Positions 37,370-37,479 of a DNA stretch of 37,479 bases are shown here, piece by piece. Position 1 is the stretch's first letter. Every line of letters starts with the position of its first letter. A model generated the notes under the pieces. It made no database searches and was not told where the DNA came from. It saw nothing but the letters and a program-made list of their open reading frames with translations. The stretch is from JACDAF01 sp036276035 (lineage in GTDB: Bacteria; Chloroflexota; Limnocylindria; P2-11E): the NCBI GenBank assembly GCA_036276035.1, contig DASUCM010000131.1, positions 1 to 37,479 of the forward strand. The letters run 5' to 3'. The position numbers and the translations under genes were made by a program.

Positions 37370-37479
37370 GTGAGCGCTGATCGCACCGCTTCCCCCGTCG
37401 CGATCTGGATCGCGCTCGCGATCGTGTACGTCATCTGGGGCTCGACCTACCTCGCGATCGCGATCGTCGTGCAGACCCT
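37370..37479 (+). CDS. EamA/DMT-family transporter, N-terminal fragment
   Basis: The first 36 codons are in the window. After a short polar start (MSADRTASP) the first transmembrane helix reads IALAIVYVIWGSTYLAI, where the W-G-S-T-Y motif marks the drug/metabolite transporter family (EamA, RhaT-like). The gene runs off the window end. The substrate is unknown. GTG start, probably leaderless. Confidence 0.85.
   Translation, partial: MSADRTASPVAIWIALAIVYVIWGSTYLAIAIVVQT

Noticed and set aside
1..37479. tRNA genes, CRISPR arrays, insertion sequences
   Set aside because: No tRNA-like cloverleaf core, spaced direct repeats or transposase motifs were seen on either strand by eye.

Overview
The window is 37.5 kb of very GC-rich bacterial DNA, densely packed with short genes and many GTG or TTG starts. 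The block rplU-rpmA-rpmE-tdk-DUF1385-prfA, menA, a FAD-dependent ThyX and single-membrane style lipoproteins and exported proteins suggest a high-GC Terrabacterial lineage. Chloroflexota (Limnocylindria/Ellin6529-like) is my best guess, but no 16S rRNA or marker phylogeny is available here, so the placement is tentative. I see no insertion sequence, prophage, CRISPR array, tRNA or rRNA.

Layout. 1-3.3 kb: tail of a nitrate/sulfonate-type ABC ATPase, an FMN reductase and MenA in overlapping order, then a membrane alpha/beta hydrolase. 3.3-7.9 kb (minus): a MacAB-like efflux operon (adaptor, ATPase, permease) plus a small exported protein. 8-11.5 kb: an MBL-fold hydrolase and, convergent to it, a large secreted HExxH peptidase. 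11.6-16.4 kb: proC, divergent from the ribosomal protein/tdk/prfA operon. 16.4-20.6 kb: a lipoprotein, a TetR regulator, DinB, a beta-CASP nuclease and a GNAT enzyme. 20.7-24.8 kb: a FecR-domain protein, thyX, an AcuC-type deacetylase and a Yip1-like membrane protein. 25-30 kb: a small hypothetical gene, an acetyl-CoA-synthetase-like enzyme, a MerB-family gene with an in-frame UGA, and a GT39 glycosyltransferase. 30-37.5 kb: a collagen-like surface protein, a YggT-like protein, a hot-dog thioesterase, two acyl-CoA dehydrogenases, a TPR protein, lipoproteins and the start of an EamA transporter.

The most notable feature is at 27257-27934. A MerB (organomercurial lyase)-family reading frame is interrupted by one TGA exactly where MerB has catalytic Cys159, and it continues in the same frame for another 73 codons with the expected C-terminal half. 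A perfect 6-bp hairpin with a GGUC loop, the same loop as in the E. coli fdhF SECIS, starts its loop 19 nt after the TGA (18 nt in fdhF). I read this as a selenocysteine-containing MerB homologue. No sel genes are in the window.

Second theme: most operon-head genes have a [T/C/G]ANNNT-like hexamer only 6-9 nt before the start codon and no Shine-Dalgarno sequence. This points to widespread leaderless transcription, including divergent pairs only 19-31 bp apart whose -10 boxes overlap. Inside operons, 4-nt NTGA start/stop overlaps are common, and at least two genes appear to start at CTG in such overlaps. A cluster of three near-consensus DnaA boxes lies at 34.24-34.31 kb.
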